The translations under genes were made by a program, and so were the position numbers. Below the pieces are notes generated by a model that searched no databases, had not been told where the DNA came from, and saw only the letters and a program-made list of their open reading frames with translations. A stretch of 43,489 nucleotides of DNA from a virus: positions 1 through 43,489 of IMG/VR virus record IMGVR_UViG_3300045902_000159; one strand, 5' to 3'. This document shows, one piece after another, positions 14,217 through 21,637 of the stretch (position 1 is the stretch's first letter; every line of letters starts with the position of its first letter).

Positions 14217-14258
14217 ACGCGTCGGGAATCGAACCCGAACCCGCCCTGTGCGACGCGT
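14217..14258 (-). other. tRNA T-arm-like hairpin in the leader of the Sak4-like gene
   Basis: On the minus strand the perfect arms ACGCGTCG and CGACGCGT (14251-14258 and 14217-14224) enclose a 26-base loop holding a canonical T-arm, TCGGG-TTCGATT-CCCGA (14222-14238). No matching anticodon arm or CCA is found, so this is not a complete tRNA. A 7/8 match to the -7 promoter box (GATTTTTG, minus strand, 14264-14271) would place the mRNA 5' end at the hairpin. Confidence 0.5.
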
Positions 14259-14282
14259 CTTATCAAAAATCACTACTTCTTT

Positions 14283-14312
14283 TTTGATTCTTGATTTTTT
14301 GAATTATCTTTG
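14283..14312 (+). promoter_or_regulatory. promoter for the structured RNA (TTTG-N18-TATCTTTG)
   Basis: TTTG at 14283-14286 and an exact TATCTTTG at 14305-14312, 18 bases apart (consensus 19-21), point rightward into a noncoding stretch. Predicted start near 14318. This is among the best-formed promoters in the window. Confidence 0.75.
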
Positions 14313-14317
14313 CGAGT

Positions 14318-14477
14318 TGAACGTTCCTGCTGTGAAGCAGTGTTAGGTTGAACACCTATTCGGAGATACATAGCCTCCGTGATGGTTGGGGAAAAGAGTT
14401 CCCCGTAAAGGTCAGACATGCGATTTTTTTGCTTTAAGTTTAACGTTTGGAGAAGGAGGGGCTTGCGCCCCTTTTTT
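14318..14477 (+). ncRNA. candidate structured noncoding RNA, ~160 nt
   Basis: A promoter (14283-14312) and an intrinsic terminator (14457-14477) frame this stretch, which opposes the surrounding genes and contains no convincing reading frame. Successive hairpins: 14327-14340 (5 bp, GTGA tetraloop), 14344-14358 (5 bp), 14361-14379 (CGGAG/CTCCG), 14388-14404 (GGGGAA/TTCCCC) and the terminator. A closing helix pairs 14317-14325 with 14442-14450 (nine pairs, three G-T), and 14406-14410 can pair with 14432-14436. This multi-branched fold is my reading by eye; I do not recognise the family. A 6S-like or regulatory RNA is possible. Confidence 0.7.
14457..14477 (+). terminator. intrinsic terminator of the structured RNA
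   Basis: AGGGGC-TTGC-GCCCCT (14457-14472) followed by T472-T477. The T run is on the plus strand only; leftward transcripts from the gene to the right meet the hairpin without a T tract. Confidence 0.85.
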
Positions 14478-14478
14478 A

Positions 14479-14940
14479 TTAATCTTCGACAATGGTTCTT
14501 GCAATTAAGTCCCTGCGTAATTCTAATGCCTTGCGTGCGAAAGGCACGAGGTTATCCCCATCGCTTTCTTTTTTGTCCCATGACCACACATGGTTATATA
14601 CAAGTTTTACCATATGATCGGGTAATGGGTACATAATGTCCCCTGCATTTGTGAGTTGCTCACAAATAAAAACAGGATTCATTTCGGGTGTTAAATCAAT
14701 GCCGTGTATGACGGCATTATCCTGCGCTTCTTCTATGCACGACGATAGGAACGAATCCCAGTAAACATGCTTTTCACAATAAAAAACAAGCACAGGTTCG
14801 GTTGTAAATACATCATCGGTATCGATAGGTACGAGTGCAAGGAATAAGTCTTTATTTCTAACGCATTCATAAATCTCGGACTGCGTTTTGGGGATAGAGG
14901 CAAAGGTAAGGAATGAAGGTATGTTTTCGCGTGGAGTCAT
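14479..14940 (-). CDS. hypothetical protein (153 aa)
   Basis: A soluble acidic alpha/beta protein (SFLTFASIPKTQSEIYECVR, then EPVLVFYCEKHVYWDSFLSS), ending with a basic helix (RKALELRRDLIARTIVED). I do not recognise it. Its stop lies 2 bases right of the plus-strand terminator of the structured RNA, so the two transcripts converge. A near-consensus -7 box (TAATATTG) lies about 30-40 bases upstream. Confidence 0.65.
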   Translation of the reverse strand: MTPRENIPSFLTFASIPKTQSEIYECVRNKDLFLALVPIDTDDVFTTEPVLVFYCEKHVYWDSFLSSCIEEAQDNAVIHGIDLTPEMNPVFICEQLTNAGDIMYPLPDHMVKLVYNHVWSWDKKESDGDNLVPFARKALELRRDLIARTIVED

Positions 14941-14996
14941 TTGCTTTACTTTAAGTTATTGACACAATATTATAAAATTAGTGGATAACCCAAAGG

Positions 14997-15890
14997 TTAA
15001 GATTCTATAAATTGGGCATTCGGGTTAAACATGAATGTATCATCTAACCAATATTGGTAGTCATAAGACACAACTAATTGGATTTCGCCACGTTCTTCCG
15101 CCCGCTTGACTAATTCGCGCAATTCAAATAGCGCATCCTCTTTCTTATTAAGATACACATTGCAGTAAGAATCTTCATCTGTCAAGCCGACGGCAGAATA
15201 TTCAAGCATTCCGTAACCGTTGTGATCGCAAAAGTATGCACGACCGTCAATTTTACGGAAGTAAATATAACTATCCGTCTGGTCAACCCATACCCGATAG
15301 ACTTCCGTCCCACGTTCCTTTTCCATCTGTGCGAGGGGATCAGGGAAAAAGGGATTATGTTCCCCGTCTTTCGGTATATAGTCTATAAAGTTCTTATTCC
15401 GGGTGCTATCCAACTCCATGACGTAAGCACAACCGCCCCACCATTCATAAGTAAACGCGTCAGCGGGTAGGGGATTGCCTTTGCGGGGTTCGTCATTGCC
15501 GATAAAGCTAAATATGTATGATGAACCGTTTAGATAATAGGTTGCGTTGGGGTCTATGATTTCAGGGATGTTAACTATTTCGTTACTGTCCCTATTTACC
15601 GGCATGGCGACGTGCTTATAATCCGCTTTTTCGCCTGACATTTTTTCAAGCCGGTCTTTGATGAGGGCTATTTCATTGCGGTAAGATAAAGAAGATAAGA
15701 CCTCCGGGCATCCTCTTGCCACATAGTCCCTCACCAACGCCTGCAAAAACTCACCGATCCCGCTATGCCCAAAATGCACTGCAAATTCCTTGCACGCATC
15801 CAATAAATGCTCTTGAAATACAAGCTGTGTCTTGCGATTTCTGCCCGGTTTAGGCGGTCTGCCCACCTTTCGAGACCCTGTTTTTTCCAT
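14997..15890 (-). CDS. AT-hook / ribbon-helix-helix-like protein, possible regulator (297 aa)
   Basis: The N-terminus has an AT-hook core (KVGRPPKPGRNRK, residues 8-20) followed by a short helix pair (TQLVFQEHLLDACKEFAVHF, GEFLQALVRDYVARG) that could be a ribbon-helix-helix-like module. The remaining ~220 residues (e.g. DSYIYFRKIDGRAYFCDHNG, LFELRELVKRAEERGEI) are unassigned; the region has Tyr and Asp-rich beta segments. The AT-rich 560-base region upstream is full of inverted repeats, and AT-hooks bind A/T-rich minor grooves, so it may control its own promoter. DNA binding is inferred. Confidence 0.55.
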   Translation of the reverse strand: MEKTGSRKVGRPPKPGRNRKTQLVFQEHLLDACKEFAVHFGHSGIGEFLQALVRDYVARGCPEVLSSLSYRNEIALIKDRLEKMSGEKADYKHVAMPVNRDSNEIVNIPEIIDPNATYYLNGSSYIFSFIGNDEPRKGNPLPADAFTYEWWGGCAYVMELDSTRNKNFIDYIPKDGEHNPFFPDPLAQMEKERGTEVYRVWVDQTDSYIYFRKIDGRAYFCDHNGYGMLEYSAVGLTDEDSYCNVYLNKKEDALFELRELVKRAEERGEIQLVVSYDYQYWLDDTFMFNPNAQFIES

Positions 15891-15925
15891 TTCCTAAGTG
15901 TTAAAATTTGGATTTAGAACCTGTA

Positions 15926-16185
15926 TTATGTACTTATGTAAAATTAAGAAGTACATAACTAAAACCACACTTTTTTAACATAGTTTTAGATACCAAAATT
16001 ACACTTAAAGTGTAATAATAGTATGTTAAACTAAACTAAATAACGCCTCAAATGTTACATGTTTGTTAATTTACATTTGAATAGGTAGTCAAATGGAATC
16101 GAAGTATTGAAAGTATTGTCATTAATGTATTTCACAATACTAACAGTTTTTAAGTTAAATAACGGGGTATTGTTTTTAACTTAAA
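15926..16185. promoter_or_regulatory. AT-rich region with multiple inverted repeats (operator-like)
   Basis: Perfect inverted repeats: TTATGTACTT/AAGTACATAA (15926-15935, 15949-15958), CTAAAAC/GTTTTAG (15959-15965, 15983-15989), TTAACATA/TATGTTAA (15975-15982, 16022-16029), ATTACACTT-A-AAGTGTAAT (15998-16016), CAAATGT/ACATTTG (16049-16055, 16073-16079), AGTATTG twice with CAATACT (16103-16118, 16135-16141), and an 11-bp TTTAAGTTAAA/TTTAACTTAAA (16149-16159, 16175-16185). No gene is visible. Autoregulation of the AT-hook gene or an origin of replication is possible. Confidence 0.65.
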
Positions 16186-16199
16186 TCTAAAATATTGTT

Positions 16200-16458
16200 A
16201 TGGATTTTGGGGAGGTTGGGGTAATAAAAAACTCGCCGGGGAGGCGGGCTTGGTGTTTTTTATCGAAAATACAGCTTTCAAACTTGGCAGGGCGAAATTG
16301 TAAAACCGATGTTCCGGCGTTTGGTGCGGGAATGCAATACAAAGTCACGCGTTATTCCGAAACCTGCAATAGGCAAGCAATAAAAAACCCACCTTTTTAG
16401 GGGTGGGATGGATGCCGGGACAGAGGGATTAGCAAGGAAAGGCAAAGATACAAAATTC
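16200..16458. other. noncoding stretch with promoter and terminators
   Basis: It holds a minus-strand promoter (16443-16473), a clear leftward terminator (16381-16407) and a GC-rich, T-flanked hairpin-like segment around 16226-16265 (A6...T6 flanks on both strands, bidirectional-terminator-like). The reading frames here are short and Pro/Arg-rich and are not convincing genes. Confidence 0.5.
16381..16407 (-). terminator. intrinsic terminator after the tail operon
   Basis: Minus strand: 6-bp stem CCCACC/GGTGGG (16402-16407, 16388-16393), loop of 8, then six Ts (16382-16387 as A on plus). It ends leftward transcription from the tail genes 52 bases after the last stop. Confidence 0.85.
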
Positions 16459-16473
16459 CTACGATATTCCAAC
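16443..16473 (-). promoter_or_regulatory. promoter (GTTG-N19-TATCTTTG) just after the tail operon
   Basis: Minus strand: GTTG (16470-16473), 19 bases, TATCTTTG (16443-16450). Transcription would start near 16437 and reach the terminator at 16381-16407, giving an RNA of about 55 nt with no coding room. Its -33 box extends into the last codons of the tail gene. Confidence 0.55.
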
Positions 16474-16938
16474 ACTATTTTTAATTAACTGATCGGCAAA
16501 TTCATCTGAAAAGGGGTTGATAAACTTAATCGCTAATTCCGTTGCCGGTTCAACGAAGGGACGGGCTTGGATACCACGTTTGCGGATGGCTTGCCGGATC
16601 GCTTGCACCATTTGTTCCCGAGTTTGCCCCGCGCGCGGTTGTATCTTATAACGTATAGCCCAAAGGTAGATAGCGGAAAATGGTGGCATATGCCCGGGCT
16701 TCGTACCACGATCTACGAATAACCAATAGAAATTCGCCAGTAAATTGATGCCATCATCGGTAAGTTCCGCCTCAATACTATTAAATAGGTTGGATGATGC
16801 AAGCGAATTACGGTTGGGGTCATTACGCGTTGCTGACTTAACCAAGGCGAACCGCGTTACCGATTCTAATTCCTTAGCGATTTGAGAAAGGTATATGCGT
16901 TTAGCGTCGCGTGGGGGGAGGCTTAGTAAGTCTGCCAT
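16459..16938 (-). CDS. HK97-gp10-like tail-completion protein
   Basis: The 159-residue protein shows the HK97 gp10 pattern: WLFVDRGTKPGHMPPFSAI, then LWAIRYK, AIRQAIRKRGIQARPFVEPA. Proteins of this type join the head neck to the tail or complete the tail. The ATG at 16938 forms a TAATG with the upstream stop; a TTG two codons earlier is less likely. It is the last gene of the leftward morphogenesis cluster, an unusual place because gp10-type genes normally precede the tape measure. Confidence 0.75.
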   Translation of the reverse strand: MADLLSLPPRDAKRIYLSQIAKELESVTRFALVKSATRNDPNRNSLASSNLFNSIEAELTDDGINLLANFYWLFVDRGTKPGHMPPFSAIYLWAIRYKIQPRAGQTREQMVQAIRQAIRKRGIQARPFVEPATELAIKFINPFSDEFADQLIKNSVGIS

Positions 16939-17453
16939 TAACAAAAGTCTTTAAGTATAAACCCGGCATCAAATAAATCCGTACACCCGTTCCAATCCTG
17001 CCGTCCACTTAACCGCAAGTCCAATGCCACACCAACAAGATCATCATTAAACACATTTTCCATTGTTACGCCACCAATGTCATTTATTAACTGCCATTCA
17101 ATCGGAAATGTACCCAATTGTGTTAATTGAAACAAGATTGATTCAGCTATCTTTTCACATTTAGATATTTCTTGATACTTCAACAGTTCCTCTGTGCGTT
17201 CCGTAACCGTTGCCGGATTCTGCCTGCCATACTTAGATAGTACCATCAGTGTAAATGAACACGTCTTAATGCCCTTATCCGTGTAATTCAGCAATATTGG
17301 GAATTGTAAATATAAACGTGCTGACACATCTCGCGCACGGTCGTTAGTCTCGTACTTATCTCCATATTGAAAACCATTCAAAGACTTATGATTTTCTGCA
17401 ATGTACTTAAATAGATTGATAACATTAAGTACGGTCAATGGTTTATAGTTCAT
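16938..17453 (-). CDS. tail protein of unknown family (171 aa)
   Basis: The C-terminal half has a pattern I associate with phage neck or tail proteins of Bacteroidota phages (WQLINDIGG, then NDDLVGVALDLRLSGRQDW). The N-terminus is helical (LNVINLFKYIAENHKSLNGF). It is coupled to the tape measure (ATGA overlap) and to the gp10-like gene (TAATG), supporting a structural or assembly role. Confidence 0.6.
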   Translation of the reverse strand: MNYKPLTVLNVINLFKYIAENHKSLNGFQYGDKYETNDRARDVSARLYLQFPILLNYTDKGIKTCSFTLMVLSKYGRQNPATVTERTEELLKYQEISKCEKIAESILFQLTQLGTFPIEWQLINDIGGVTMENVFNDDLVGVALDLRLSGRQDWNGCTDLFDAGFILKDFC

Positions 17454-20400
17454 TATAGTTGACTGTTTGTATCAATAACTCTTACTCTATTCTGTGCGGT
17501 GTTAATATCGGACACGGAAACAACTGCATCAACGTTCACGATTGGTTGCGTGTTACGTGTTAATTCGTTCTGTGCTACGGTTGTTAATTGATTTGTAGTT
17601 TGTTGCACGGCGGACGATGGCGCAAGCGATAGAATACCACCATCGGCAAACTTACGAACCGGCGTTAGATTGAAGTTTGTTTGCGAACCTTTGGCAATCA
17701 GGTCTCTTGTAACGTCTGGATTACGAGCGACCGCTTTGGCAGGAATGATTGCTTCACCGCCTTCTGCCTCAACCGGTACGCGCCCGCCAACCAATATAGG
17801 TATGCCCCCTTGTTCATGCTTTGCGCCTTGCAAAATCCCACCGGACTTCATTTTTTTGGCATTGACAAAGTTACCTTTATCGTCAATCAAACCACCTTCG
17901 CGTGCAGGTTCGGGCGTTGCTATGATCGCCGCTACCTGCGCCGCACCCGCAGCACCAATAGCGATAGGTAGGATCGTATTAACAGGGAACGGAGCGGCGA
18001 GTGCTGATGTGATACCTAAGGCGGTATTAATAACGGCTTGGGTGATACTGATAACCTTTTGCCGGCGTGCCGATTCCTTTTCAATTTGACGCTTGCGTTC
18101 CTCTAATGCAATCTTTTGTTGCTCGAAACGTTGCTTCTCTTGCTCTTGTGTACGTATCGCACTTTGCAGTCTTTCACGTTGCGTTTGTTCATTATTTAGC
18201 TGTGTCTTCAGTGCCTCGAAGTTAGCCCCGCGCGCATCATTCAACTGCTGTTCAAGTGCTTTTATGTTCTCTAATGCTCTATTAGAAAATTCAGTTAACT
18301 TATCAATGCGCTTTTCTGTTTCTTCTACTTTTTTATCAATTTGCTCAACTTGTCGATTAATAGATGCAACCTGTGCTTTCTCTAAATTGTCTAATAATTG
18401 CAGTGCGTTTTGTACCAACTGCTGAAAATTTGATTGAATGCCCCCTGCATAACCGGATAATGAATTACCAAATTTATCTTTGAATTTATCTAAGAATGAA
18501 GATATACCATTTGTTAAAGCGGATTCTAAGGGATTCGCAACATCCTTTTCGATCGCCTGCCGTGCCTCATCGCCAAGTTCTTTAATGCCTTTTTTAGCTT
18601 CTTCCGTAGCTTCATCCGTATTGATCTTAAAGTCAACCTCAATGTCTGCCTGCTGTGCTTCAATCAATTTTAACTGATTCTGCAATGCTTCACGTCTTAA
18701 TTGATCTTCCTGTGTCAATAATCCCAATTCGCGTTCCTTCGCATTCAACGCGACGATTTCAAGTTGCGCTGTCTGCCGTTCCGTTTCTAAGATACCTAAA
18801 CGAGCATCCCTTTCTTGCTCTAATTTCTTTAATTCCTGTTCTTGTGTTTCTAAAATCAACCCCCGACGTTGCTCTAATAGGTTGAGTTGGTCATTCAAAT
18901 AGAACGTTGATTGTTGTTGCAAATCTATCGAGTCTTGGATTGCTTTGAGTTCCGCGTCTGCTATCTTGCCCTGTGTGTCTGCTAACTGTTTTTGCAATTC
19001 CAATTCCTGTCGTTCTGAATCTATGATCGCTTGATTCGCCCGAACTTGCCGATCAATTCCGCGCAACCGTGCGTCTGTCGTTTGTAAGGTTGTTTCTATC
19101 GAAATGCGTGCGCGTTCCCTTTCAATCTCCCGTAACCGTGCTTCGTTTTGTTCCCGGTTGGCAGTGTCGGCTTCGAGTAGCTTTTGCTCTGCATCCAACG
19201 ATTGTAATCGCAAACTTTGAATCGTGTTAATGCGTTTGATTTCAGAATCAATGGACTCATTGCCAAACATGATGGCACGGTTTAATAGCCTTTGTTCATT
19301 CTCGATTTGGAAATCAACGTTGGCTTTATTCAATTCAAAGATGAACTTTTGTCTTTCTGTTTCTAAGGCAACGGATTGATTATTGAAGTCCCGTTGAATA
19401 GCTAACTTACGTAGGTTAAATTCTTCAGCCGTTTTGAACTCCCCGCCACGCCGTTGCAATTCTAATTTCTGCAATTCGGCATTAAGGTTTGCTTGTATCG
19501 CTTTTTCTTTGTTGCCAAACGAATCAACGGCTTCTAATGCTTTCTGTTGTGCCTGCAAACGTAGGTCAACTAATCCGATCTGATCTTGTATGGACTCCTT
19601 AAATGCGTTGTTTGCTTCATCTATAATAGACTTTTGAACTTGCGTAAACGTGTTTAATTGGTCTAATACTTTTTGGTTTACCTCCCCGCGTGCATCCACT
19701 ACCTTTGAAATCTCTTTGATCTTTTCCTTATTGCCACTACGTATAATAGCAAGTTCCGCATCTGTCAGGTCGTTTTCCAATTTCAACCGCTCTAATGCGA
19801 TAGCCCGATCCTCTTGTAATTGTGCCACCCGGATAGCCCGTTCCGCGTCAGATGTTGCCCGAAACCCGCCCAGCGTTGCCTCTGCGATTTCAGATGCGTT
19901 CTTAGTTGCTTGATTCAGTGCCTCCCGTGCGTCTAACGCCCGCAACGCTCTTGATTTATCGAAACCCTTTTTGAATCCCCCCGCTATCGTATTGCCTGCC
20001 TTTTCCGCCACTTGACCCAACTTATCAAACTCTTTTTGTAGTTTGGTTGTTTCAAATCCTGCGCCAACAGCGTTTAGTGCCGTCTTGACAGCATCTAAAG
20101 GATTTAATATATAAGTAGTTACGACTGATCCAAATTGTTGGATGACGGCTAATATTTGATCGAAGTTATTGATAGCCGTCTTTGTAGCACGTCCAACGCC
20201 TGCGAATGAATCAATGACAAAGTTAACAGCGTCCCCAAGTGGTTTGAATTTTCGGGATAATGCCACAACGACTGTACCTACAATCGCCAATGCCGCTAAG
20301 ATTGCACCGATCGGATTAGCCAATAGGGTTGCCCATAACGCTTTGAGTCCTCCGCCCGCCGACTTGCTTGCCACATCCACCCCCTTTAGCCCTGCCGACA

Positions 20401-21553
20401 ATCCGCCTTGCGCCGACGCATTCGCTATTGTTGCGCCCGTGTTTTCTGCCAATGCCTTGTTTTCCAACGCCAAGCCCGCTACCTTTTTCGCTTGATTAGC
20501 AAGGCGAATGGTGTCTTGGATTTGCTGAAAAGCCGAGACCGCCGCGAGCGTTTGTTGTAATACCAACAGCGATTCCTGCGCGCCTTGTGATTCGCCGGCA
20601 AACGATGCCAATAATCCCGCAGACGTCCCAAACGCCGATAGTGCCGAATTACCTAAGTCCTTAAATAGTTGCTTTTGTTCAACTGCCGACTGTGATACGA
20701 AATTCAGCCCGATGTTAACATCATCTAAACGTTTCTTAATCTGTGAATATTCAGCTGTACCGACCGGTATTTTCCGCAACTGCAATTCCAACTGTTCCGC
20801 CTCCGCCCGCAAAGCCCCCAGCGAACCCGGCGGAAATATGCCTTGTTTTGCCTGTGCCTCTAAGTCTTCGACTTCAAAGCGGATCGCTTGGATTTGCTGT
20901 GCGATTTCAGCCTTTTGAAATTCATCATTCGCTAACGAATACGCTGCGGTAAGTTGTTGAATCTTAACCTCTAAACCTTCGACCGAATTACCCACCTGCC
21001 CTATGCCCTTAAAGCCCAACCCGATCGCCTCACCTTCGAGGGCAAATGCCTGTAATTGTTTCTTGCCCCGCTCGACAATTACATTTAGTTTGTTAAATTC
21101 ATCCGAACCAATCTTTACTTTTTTAAGTGCCTCTTCCGCATTCTTAACCTGCGTTTCTATTTCCTCAATCGTACCCAATGTACTAAGTACGGATGAATCT
21201 ATATTGTTAAAAGCAGTAACCGCTTCATCATCAACGGATGAAAAAGTATTCGCTACGGCTTGTGCTTGTATGTTTGTTTCTTGTAAATCATCATTAACCT
21301 GCCGGATGGCTTGTCCCGCATCGGAATTATTGATCTCCTTATTCAGTTGCACGATGGCGTTACGGGTATCTTGAAAGACCTTTTGTAGGGCTTGATATTC
21401 AGCCGTCCCCGCGTCTGCCGACTTTAATTGTTCCTCTAATTCCGTCGCCCGTGCCTCTAATTCAATTACCGCCTGCCGTGCTTCTTGTAGGGATGCAAAT
21501 GTTTTTTCAAAGCCTTCCGCTTGAAATTTAATGATGATGTTACGTTGTGCCAT
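17453..21553 (-). CDS. tape measure protein
   Basis: Sets tail length and is carried in the tail lumen. At 1366 residues it is the largest protein here. Architecture: long coiled coils at the N-terminus (FEKTFASLQEARQAVIELEA), a hydrophobic membrane-like segment around residues 405-435 (ANPIGAILAALAIVGTVVVA), more than 600 residues of Gln/Glu/Arg-rich coiled coil, and a C-terminal hydrophobic Ala/Gly segment (PIAIGAAGAAQVAAIIATPE) followed by Gly-rich loops. Length and coiled-coil content mean a long non-contractile tail. The gene begins 75 bases after the upstream gene. Confidence 0.93.
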   Translation of the reverse strand: MAQRNIIIKFQAEGFEKTFASLQEARQAVIELEARATELEEQLKSADAGTAEYQALQKVFQDTRNAIVQLNKEINNSDAGQAIRQVNDDLQETNIQAQAVANTFSSVDDEAVTAFNNIDSSVLSTLGTIEEIETQVKNAEEALKKVKIGSDEFNKLNVIVERGKKQLQAFALEGEAIGLGFKGIGQVGNSVEGLEVKIQQLTAAYSLANDEFQKAEIAQQIQAIRFEVEDLEAQAKQGIFPPGSLGALRAEAEQLELQLRKIPVGTAEYSQIKKRLDDVNIGLNFVSQSAVEQKQLFKDLGNSALSAFGTSAGLLASFAGESQGAQESLLVLQQTLAAVSAFQQIQDTIRLANQAKKVAGLALENKALAENTGATIANASAQGGLSAGLKGVDVASKSAGGGLKALWATLLANPIGAILAALAIVGTVVVALSRKFKPLGDAVNFVIDSFAGVGRATKTAINNFDQILAVIQQFGSVVTTYILNPLDAVKTALNAVGAGFETTKLQKEFDKLGQVAEKAGNTIAGGFKKGFDKSRALRALDAREALNQATKNASEIAEATLGGFRATSDAERAIRVAQLQEDRAIALERLKLENDLTDAELAIIRSGNKEKIKEISKVVDARGEVNQKVLDQLNTFTQVQKSIIDEANNAFKESIQDQIGLVDLRLQAQQKALEAVDSFGNKEKAIQANLNAELQKLELQRRGGEFKTAEEFNLRKLAIQRDFNNQSVALETERQKFIFELNKANVDFQIENEQRLLNRAIMFGNESIDSEIKRINTIQSLRLQSLDAEQKLLEADTANREQNEARLREIERERARISIETTLQTTDARLRGIDRQVRANQAIIDSERQELELQKQLADTQGKIADAELKAIQDSIDLQQQSTFYLNDQLNLLEQRRGLILETQEQELKKLEQERDARLGILETERQTAQLEIVALNAKERELGLLTQEDQLRREALQNQLKLIEAQQADIEVDFKINTDEATEEAKKGIKELGDEARQAIEKDVANPLESALTNGISSFLDKFKDKFGNSLSGYAGGIQSNFQQLVQNALQLLDNLEKAQVASINRQVEQIDKKVEETEKRIDKLTEFSNRALENIKALEQQLNDARGANFEALKTQLNNEQTQRERLQSAIRTQEQEKQRFEQQKIALEERKRQIEKESARRQKVISITQAVINTALGITSALAAPFPVNTILPIAIGAAGAAQVAAIIATPEPAREGGLIDDKGNFVNAKKMKSGGILQGAKHEQGGIPILVGGRVPVEAEGGEAIIPAKAVARNPDVTRDLIAKGSQTNFNLTPVRKFADGGILSLAPSSAVQQTTNQLTTVAQNELTRNTQPIVNVDAVVSVSDINTAQNRVRVIDTNSQL

Positions 21554-21562
21554 TTTTTTTGC

Positions 21563-21570
21563 TATATTTG
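21563..21570 (+). promoter_or_regulatory. plus-strand -7 box between tape measure and tail-tip genes
   Basis: TATATTTG on the plus strand matches TAnnTTTG. No clear -33 box. It points into the 75-base intergenic space and a terminator at 21602-21637. Confidence 0.4.
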
Positions 21571-21576
21571 TGGCAC

Positions 21577-21637
21577 TTAATATAGCCGCATAGTGGATAT
21601 GCCTGCGGACGAAATAACCGCAGGCTTTTATTTTTTA
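21577..21637 (+). ncRNA. possible ~60-nt plus-strand RNA with terminator
   Basis: Between the -7 box at 21563 and a strong terminator: GCCTGCGG/CCGCAGGC (21602-21609, 21619-21626), loop of 9, followed by TTTTATTTTTT (21627-21637). The T tract is on the plus strand, opposite to the local genes, so a short plus-strand transcript, antisense to the intergenic leader of the tape measure mRNA, is expected. No protein fits. Confidence 0.4.

Noticed and set aside
14196-14273. A 26-residue N-terminal extension of the Sak4-like protein.
   Set aside because: It is Arg-rich and translates the T-arm-like hairpin; Sak4-type proteins begin near the ATG at 14195.
14217-14300. A complete tRNA gene on the minus strand.
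   Set aside because: The T-arm is canonical, but the 5' half gives no paired anticodon stem, the base before the would-be anticodon is not T, and no acceptor partner is present.
14418-14636. A 72-codon plus-strand frame beginning inside the structured RNA.
   Set aside because: It runs through the terminator and the opposite strand of a better-supported gene, with Arg/Phe-rich shadow composition.
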